NCBI RefSeq assembly: GCF_900078365.1
Contig: NZ_LT598653.1
Coordinates: 2,542,001 to 2,606,000, forward strand
From: an uncultured Sphingopyxis sp.
GTDB lineage: Bacteria > Pseudomonadota > Alphaproteobacteria > Sphingomonadales > Sphingomonadaceae
Length of the DNA: 64,000 nt
Direction of reading: 5' to 3'
Shown: one piece after another, positions 59,360 through 64,000 of the stretch
How positions within the stretch are numbered: the first letter of the stretch is position 1
Layout of the letters: each line of letters opens with the position of its first letter
Notes under the pieces: model-generated
The model's database searches: none
Told to the model about the DNA's origin: nothing
Seen by the model: only the letters and a program-made list of their open reading frames with translations
Translations under genes and position numbers: made by a program

Positions 59360-59882
59360 GCTACCCCTCGAATACCCCTGACGGGCGGTGCGGTAGATAC
59401 GCCAATCGGCCCATGCGGCCACCCGTTGTTACTTTGACGTAACGGTAACACGGCAACCTTGGTCCATATCAGAAGAAAATCACCGCGCCAATCCGCGAGG
59501 AAAAACGCGAAATCAGGTTAAGGATTGGTTATCAACCGGCAACATTGCGCCATGTGACCCCTTGTAACTGCCGCACAGGGGAAACTCTGGCATCCTTTCC
59601 AGCGTCGCGTCATCCCTACGATGATGCGGTGTGAAGCCGAAAGGCGAAGGGTGCGAGCTGGTCCCTGGCATCTTTCGATCCCCCTCAGGCTTCATTTCAA
59701 GACTTCGCCGGGCGACCCGACAGCCCCACCTGTTCTGTCGCCCGGCAAGTCGACTTTCCTCTCCTCCCTCTCTCTCCTGCTCGCCCCGCGCCCATCGGCA
59801 GCGGGGCGCGACGTTGGATTTGCGGCACCACCGATGCGAAAAGGCGCGGCCGGCATCCGGACGCCGTCTCGCGATCGGCCCC
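59360..59882. other. Gene-free stretch
   Basis: About 520 bp without a convincing gene. It holds the promoter region of the TPR gene and a 10-bp hairpin GCCGGGCGAC / GTCGCCCGGC (59707-59716 with 59737-59746). The open frames over it have low-complexity composition and no family pattern. A small RNA cannot be excluded. Confidence 0.5.
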
Positions 59883-59915
59883 AAAAAAAGGGGCGCCAGT
59901 TTCCACTGACGCCCC
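59883..59915 (-). terminator. Terminator of the DUF3617 gene
   Basis: On the minus strand: an 11-bp stem (59905-59915 with 59890-59900, one G-T wobble) with loop GGAA followed by seven T (59883-59889). It is 30 nt after the DUF3617 stop. Confidence 0.88.
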
Positions 59916-59945
59916 CTGTCGTTCACCGAAAGATGTGCGGGCGGT

Positions 59946-60470
59946 TCAGGTCGTCGCCGCGGCCTTGCACGGGCCGGTATGGGTGCTGGTCATCTGCATG
60001 ACCATTTCCATATCGCCGCCGGTCGGAACCTTGCCCTTGGTCGTGATGGTGACGTCGGTCTTCTTGGCTTCCATCGTTCCGGCCATCGCCATTTCGACCG
60101 TCTGGCCGTTGGCGGTGCAGGTGCCGGCGACGTCGATCTTGCCGCCCGCGACATCCTTTTTCGACCAGGTGCATTCGCCGCCGCCGTTCGGCCCCTTGGC
60201 GAGTTCGGATGCGATGTCTTCCTTGTCGACCTGTTCCTGCGTGAAGCACTGGTCCATGCCGCTCGCCGAGGCGAGTTGCTGCGACATGGCGTCCTTCGCG
60301 CCCTCCGGCAGGCCGGGAACCTCGAACTTCACCAGCTTGACGTCGGTCTTCCAGTTACCGGCTTCACGCTTTACCGTGCCGCCGGCATTCTGGTTCTCGG
60401 TTTTTCCGCCGCTGCAACCCGCAACTGCGACCAGCGCGCCGATGGCCGCGACCGTCAGAAATTTCTTCAT
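59946..60470 (-). CDS. DUF3617-family lipoprotein
   Basis: A 174-residue secreted lipoprotein: signal MKKFLTVAAIGALVAVAGC with lipobox VAGC (Cys19). The mature part shows the DUF3617 pattern: GNWKTDVKLVKFEVPG, MDQCFTQEQVDKED, GGGECTWSKKDVAGG, GTCTANGQTVEMAM and four conserved Cys. DUF3617 is common in sphingomonads and has no known function. ATG at 60470 follows AGGAGG by 9 nt. Divergent from uvrB; an efficient terminator lies at 59883. Confidence 0.9.
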   Translation of the reverse strand: MKKFLTVAAIGALVAVAGCSGGKTENQNAGGTVKREAGNWKTDVKLVKFEVPGLPEGAKDAMSQQLASASGMDQCFTQEQVDKEDIASELAKGPNGGGECTWSKKDVAGGKIDVAGTCTANGQTVEMAMAGTMEAKKTDVTITTKGKVPTGGDMEMVMQMTSTHTGPCKAAATT

Positions 60471-60574
60471 AAAATATGTCCTCCTGTTGGGCAAATGGGG
60501 GAACCCAGATGCGGTCATTTGGTTGCGAGCCATTATGTTTGTCGTTGGGCGCAATCGATACCATATTGGCAGCG

Positions 60575-62761
60575 ATGGCAATCCAGATTCGCACCTCGCT
60601 CGACGAAATCGACACCGCCGAAGGCTATGTCCCGCACCGCCCCGCCCGTCCCGACAAGGTCGAAGGCGGCAAAAGATTCGAACTGGTCAGCGATTATCAG
60701 CCAGCGGGCGACCAGCCGACCGCGATCAAGGAGCTGGTCGACACGGCGCTCGCCGGCGAGCGCGATCAGGTGCTGCTCGGCGTCACCGGATCGGGCAAGA
60801 CCTTCACCATGGCGAAGGTGATCGACGAGCTGCAGCGCCCCGCGCTGATCCTCGCCCCGAACAAGATCCTCGCGGCGCAGCTTTATGGCGAGTTCAAGAG
60901 CTTTTTCCCGAACAATGCGGTCGAATATTTCGTCAGCTATTACGATTATTACCAGCCCGAGGCCTATGTCCCGCGCAGCGATACCTACATCGAGAAAGAG
61001 TCGAGCGTAAACGAGGCGATCGACCGGATGCGCCACTCGGCGACGCGCGCGCTGCTCGAACGCGACGACGTGATCATCGTCGCCTCGGTGTCGTGCCTCT
61101 ACGGCATCGGTTCGGTCGAGACTTATTCGGCGATGATCTTCGACCTGAAGAAGGGCCAGGTCGCCGACAGCCGCGAGATCATAAGAAAGCTCGTCGCGCT
61201 GCAATACAAGCGCAACGACCAGGCCTTCGCGCGCGGCAATTTCCGCGTGCGCGGCGACAGCCTCGAAATCTTCCCCTCGCATTATGAGGATATGGCGTGG
61301 CGCGTCAGCTTCTTCGGCGACGAGATCGAGGAGATCACGGAGTTCGACCCGCTCACGGGCAAGAAGATCGCGAACCTCAACTATGTCCGCGTCTTTGCGA
61401 ACTCGCACTATGTGACGCCCGGCCCGACATTGAAGCAGGCGAGCGAGGCGATCCGCCACGAACTCGCCGAGCGCCTCAAGGAGCTCGAGGCCGAGGGCCG
61501 GCTGCTCGAGGCGCAGCGGCTCGAACAGCGCACCAATTTCGACCTCGAGATGATCGCCGCGACGGGCAGCTGCGCGGGGATCGAGAATTACAGCCGCTTC
61601 CTCACCGGCCGCCTCCCCGGCGAACCGCCGCCGACGCTGTTCGAATATCTCCCCGACAACGCGCTGCTCTTCGTCGACGAGAGCCACCAGACGATCCCGC
61701 AGATCGGCGCGATGTCGAAGGGTGACCATCGCCGCAAGATCACGCTCGCCGAATATGGCTTCCGCCTGCCGAGCTGCATCGACAACCGGCCCTTGCGCTT
61801 CGCCGAATGGGATATGATGCGCCCGCAGACGGTCAGCGTCTCGGCGACCCCCGGCACGTGGGAGATGGACCGCACGCAGGGCGTCTTCGCCGAACAGGTG
61901 ATCCGCCCCACCGGCCTCATCGACCCGCCGGTCGAGATCAAGCCGGTCGAGGAGCAGGTCGACGACCTCATCGCCGAGGCGAAAAAGACCGCCGCCGCGG
62001 GCTACCGCACGCTCGTCACCACGCTCACCAAGCGCATGGCCGAGGATCTCACCGAGTTCCTCCACGAAGCGGGGCTCAAGGTCCGCTACATGCACTCGGA
62101 TGTCGAGACATTGGAGCGCATCGAGATCATCCGCGACCTCAGGCTCGGGGTGTTCGACGTGCTCGTCGGGATCAACCTGCTGCGCGAAGGGCTCGACATT
62201 CCCGAATGCGGGCTCGTCGCGATCCTCGATGCCGACAAGGAAGGCTTCCTGCGCAGCGAAACGAGCCTCGTCCAGACGATCGGCCGCGCCGCACGCAACG
62301 TCGACGGCCGCGTCATCCTCTACGCCGACCGCATCACCGGCAGCATGGAACGTGCGATGCGCGAAACCGACCGCCGCCGCGCGAAGCAGCAGGCGTATAA
62401 CGAAGAGCATGGCATCACCCCGACGACGATCAAGCGCAACATCGGCGACATCATCGCGCATGTCGCGTCGAAGGACGGGGTGACGATCGACATTGGCGAG
62501 GACAAGCCCGCGCACATGGTCGGCCACAACCTGCGCGCCTATATCGCCGAGCTCGAAAAGAAGATGCGCGACGCCGCCGCCGACCTCGAGTTCGAGGAAG
62601 CCGGCCGCCTGCGCGACGAAATCCGCAAGCTGGAGGCCGACGAGCTTGGCCTGCCCCCCGACGAACAGGTCGCGCCGCGGGTCGGGCGCTCGAACGAGGG
62701 CAAGCCTGGGACACGCAAGGGGCGGTTCGGGAAGCAGAGCAAGACGAAGTGGGGACGCTAA
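60575..62761 (+). CDS. uvrB: Excinuclease ABC subunit B
   Basis: A 728-residue UvrB helicase-like protein of nucleotide excision repair. Walker A GVTGSGKTFTMA, the beta-hairpin region YYDYYQPEAYVPRSDTYIEK, DEXX-type FVDESHQTI, motif VI QTIGRAARNVDGRVI, and the C-terminal UvrC-binding UVR helix (ELEKKMRDAAADLEFEEAGR) are present. ATG at 60575 is chosen since family similarity begins there. Compared with E. coli (673 residues) the N-terminus (about 20) and C-terminus (about 35, basic) are extended. No LexA box is obvious upstream. Confidence 0.97.
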   Translation: MAIQIRTSLDEIDTAEGYVPHRPARPDKVEGGKRFELVSDYQPAGDQPTAIKELVDTALAGERDQVLLGVTGSGKTFTMAKVIDELQRPALILAPNKILAAQLYGEFKSFFPNNAVEYFVSYYDYYQPEAYVPRSDTYIEKESSVNEAIDRMRHSATRALLERDDVIIVASVSCLYGIGSVETYSAMIFDLKKGQVADSREIIRKLVALQYKRNDQAFARGNFRVRGDSLEIFPSHYEDMAWRVSFFGDEIEEITEFDPLTGKKIANLNYVRVFANSHYVTPGPTLKQASEAIRHELAERLKELEAEGRLLEAQRLEQRTNFDLEMIAATGSCAGIENYSRFLTGRLPGEPPPTLFEYLPDNALLFVDESHQTIPQIGAMSKGDHRRKITLAEYGFRLPSCIDNRPLRFAEWDMMRPQTVSVSATPGTWEMDRTQGVFAEQVIRPTGLIDPPVEIKPVEEQVDDLIAEAKKTAAAGYRTLVTTLTKRMAEDLTEFLHEAGLKVRYMHSDVETLERIEIIRDLRLGVFDVLVGINLLREGLDIPECGLVAILDADKEGFLRSETSLVQTIGRAARNVDGRVILYADRITGSMERAMRETDRRRAKQQAYNEEHGITPTTIKRNIGDIIAHVASKDGVTIDIGEDKPAHMVGHNLRAYIAELEKKMRDAAADLEFEEAGRLRDEIRKLEADELGLPPDEQVAPRVGRSNEGKPGTRKGRFGKQSKTKWGR

Positions 62762-62922
62762 TAATTAAGCATATGTAAAATATACAATAAATTTCAAAAA
62801 CATGGAATTGCGCGCTGCTCGGCGAGTCAAGATTTTTATTTCATTATTTTTACATCCAATCTTGTGACATGTCCCAAATATGACGTTATCTAGTTCGCCG
62901 ATTTTCGTCCAAGGATCGGTAG
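62762..62922. other. AT-rich intergenic patch before hicA
   Basis: A 161-bp region much richer in A and T than anything else in the window (for example TAATTAAGCATATG and TTTTTATTTCATTATTTTTA). It separates core uvrB from the toxin-antitoxin genes and probably carries their promoter. The composition suggests acquired DNA. Confidence 0.6.
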
Positions 62923-63177
62923 ATGGTCAAACCCGCAAAACTATACGTTCTGCTTCTCCAGTCGTCGAACCGCACGGTGGCGTTCCGCGACTTCGAGCGC
63001 CTGCTGCGCGCCTTCGGATTTGAATGGGAGCGAACGACGGGTAGTCACCGGCAGTATGTCCACCCGAAAGTGCCGCGCTCCTTTCCTGTCCAGCCCGAAG
63101 CGAAAGACGCCAAGCGCTACCAGGTCCGCGAACTGCTTGAACTCATCGAGACCTATGGCCTATATATCGACGAGTGA
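62923..63177 (+). CDS. hicA: HicA-type toxin (mRNA interferase)
   Basis: An 84-residue protein with the HicA double-stranded-RNA-binding-like fold: FRDFERLLRAFGFEWERTTG followed by SHRQYVHP, where His42 of the GSHRQY motif is the catalytic His. It cleaves mRNA when free of the antitoxin. The stop overlaps the hicB GTG (GTGA). Slightly longer than the usual 60-80 residues because of an N-terminal extension (KPAKLYVLLLQSSNRT). The order hicA-hicB is the common one. Confidence 0.88.
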   Translation: MVKPAKLYVLLLQSSNRTVAFRDFERLLRAFGFEWERTTGSHRQYVHPKVPRSFPVQPEAKDAKRYQVRELLELIETYGLYIDE

Positions 63178-63398
63178 ACGAGCCCCATTACCACATCAAC
63201 CTGTTCTGGTCCGGCGAGGACAAATGCTGGATCGCCGATGTCCCCGATCTGCGGCCTTGTTCGGCGCATGGCGATACGCGCGAGCAGGCTGTCTCCAATA
63301 TCCGCGACGCGATCGAGGGTTGGCTTGAGGTTGCGCGGGAGAAGGGTTTTCCGATCCCCGAGCCCCGCTATCGCCCGGCAATTTACGCGGCGCGATAA
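63174..63398 (+). CDS. hicB: HicB-type antitoxin
   Basis: A 74-residue protein with the partial RNase H fold of HicB: YHINLFWSGEDKCWIADVPD followed by LRPCSAHGDTREQAVSNIRD and AIEGWLEVAREKG. It should bind and block HicA. No C-terminal DNA-binding helix is visible in this short form, so autoregulation may be weak or require another factor. GTG start overlapping the hicA stop; translationally coupled. Confidence 0.88.
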   Translation: MNEPHYHINLFWSGEDKCWIADVPDLRPCSAHGDTREQAVSNIRDAIEGWLEVAREKGFPIPEPRYRPAIYAAR

Positions 63399-63406
63399 GT
63401 GCCGCC

Positions 63407-63643
63407 ATGTCTCGCTCTCGCCGAAAAACGCCGATAACAGGCCATACCACAGCACAATCCGACGCTGAGTGGAAGGCAAAAGCCGCGCGTGTATTGCGGC
63501 ACAAAGCCAAGCAGGCGCTTGAAGCGAATCCCGACGAGGCGACTTTTTCCGGCAAGCGCTGGGAAGCCATCAATCCTTGGTCGGCGCCAAAGGACGGGAA
63601 ATACTGGTTCGGCAAAGCGAACCCGCGCCTGCTCCGGAAATAG
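63407..63643 (+). CDS. Small conserved basic protein of unknown function
   Basis: A 78-residue basic protein starting MSRSRRKTPITGHTTAQSDA, with a C-terminal WSAPKDGKYWFGKANPRLLR. Short proteins with this MSRSRRKTPI start and a PWS..KDGK..F end are widespread and uncharacterised. It begins 8 nt after the hicB stop, so it may be cotranscribed with the TA pair, though a role in it is unproven. Confidence 0.7.
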   Translation: MSRSRRKTPITGHTTAQSDAEWKAKAARVLRHKAKQALEANPDEATFSGKRWEAINPWSAPKDGKYWFGKANPRLLRK

Positions 63644-63741
63644 GCGCGCGCTTCGACCGAAGCCCCTCTGTAACCGACGAGCAACCTTGCCGCCCTCGCG
63701 CGCGCTGCATAGGGTCGCCCCGCAATCGGGGAGATATATCT

Positions 63742-64000
63742 ATGAAATCGGGTCTTTCACTCATCGCCTTGGCGCTTGCCTTCGCCGCGCCCGCCGCGCT
63801 CCATGCCGAGGACAAGCCGGACGACAAGGCCAAGGCCGAAAAGCCTGCCGACTACGAACCGCAGGTCCGCACCACCAAGCTCAGCGGCACCTTCGGCGGC
63901 CAGCGCATCAACTATGCCGCAACGATCGGCGAGACGATCATCAAGAACAAGGATGGCGTGCCCGAGGTCGCGGTCGTCACCACCTCTTACATCAAGGAAC
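63742..64000 (+). CDS. Serine carboxypeptidase (S10) family protein, 5' part only
   Basis: The first 86 codons of a secreted protein that runs off the right edge. Signal peptide MKSGLSLIALALAFAAPAAL is followed by a charged linker (EDKPDDKAKAEKPADYEPQ). The mature start TTKLSGTFGGQRINYAATIG followed by ETIIKNKDG matches the start of the S10 peptidase domains of sphingomonad exported peptidases. ATG at 63742 follows GGGGAG by 8 nt. The catalytic Ser, Asp and His lie outside the window, so the assignment is tentative. Confidence 0.7.
   Translation, partial: MKSGLSLIALALAFAAPAALHAEDKPDDKAKAEKPADYEPQVRTTKLSGTFGGQRINYAATIGETIIKNKDGVPEVAVVTTSYIKE

Noticed and set aside
59513..59926. Minus-strand open frame in the 59.4-59.9 kb gap
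   Set aside because: It would run through the T-run and stem of the DUF3617 terminator and lacks a ribosome-binding site or family pattern.

Overview
The window looks like chromosomal DNA of a high-GC alphaproteobacterium of the order Sphingomonadales, probably close to Sphingopyxis. That placement is an inference from gene content: several large TonB-dependent receptors, many glutathione transferases, a FecI/FecR pair, a DUF3617 lipoprotein, a serine carboxypeptidase (S10) and families of small palindromic repeats at gene ends. No plasmid, phage, insertion-sequence or CRISPR hallmark is visible.

Region 1 (1-34 kb) is a large catabolic island. It holds two TonB-dependent receptors, a LuxR-type regulator, an acyl-CoA dehydrogenase pair, an HMG-CoA-lyase-like aldolase, a class III CoA-transferase, two acyl-CoA ligases and four glutathione transferases (three Nu-class-like). 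It also holds two NTF2-like proteins, two SDRs, an SMP-30 lactonase, a VOC protein, a MetE-like methyltransferase, a LeuC/LeuD-like pair, transporters and two MarR regulators. Nine AT-rich, near-palindromic sites related to CTTAGTATACTAAG lie in its promoter regions, mostly between divergent genes. I infer one regulon, probably read by one or both MarR proteins. The substrate cannot be named from sequence. Within it, a tightly coupled operon (28182 down to 23172) encodes hydrolase, phosphotransferase-type kinase, divergent enolase, D-2-hydroxyacid dehydrogenase and a hydrolase lacking its nucleophile serine. This suggests a pathway with a phosphorylated hydroxy-acid intermediate.

Region 2 (35.0-44.7 kb) is a complete nitrate assimilation set: NasT antiterminator, cytoplasmic NasS sensor, a leader RNA with two ANTAR-type hairpins and a terminator, then nitrate transporter, NirB, NirD, assimilatory nitrate reductase and the siroheme methyltransferase.

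Region 3 (44.7-52.6 kb), on the minus strand, is a cell-surface signalling and uptake unit: ECF sigma factor, FecR anti-sigma factor, a TonB receptor with an STN signalling domain, and an M16 peptidase.

Region 4 (52.7-64 kb) is mostly core genome: tRNA-Met, a 2H phosphoesterase, an Asp-nucleophile alpha/beta hydrolase, MltG, FabF, AcpP, a TPR protein, a DUF3617 lipoprotein and UvrB. An AT-rich patch then carries a HicA/HicB toxin-antitoxin pair, and the window ends inside an S10 peptidase gene.
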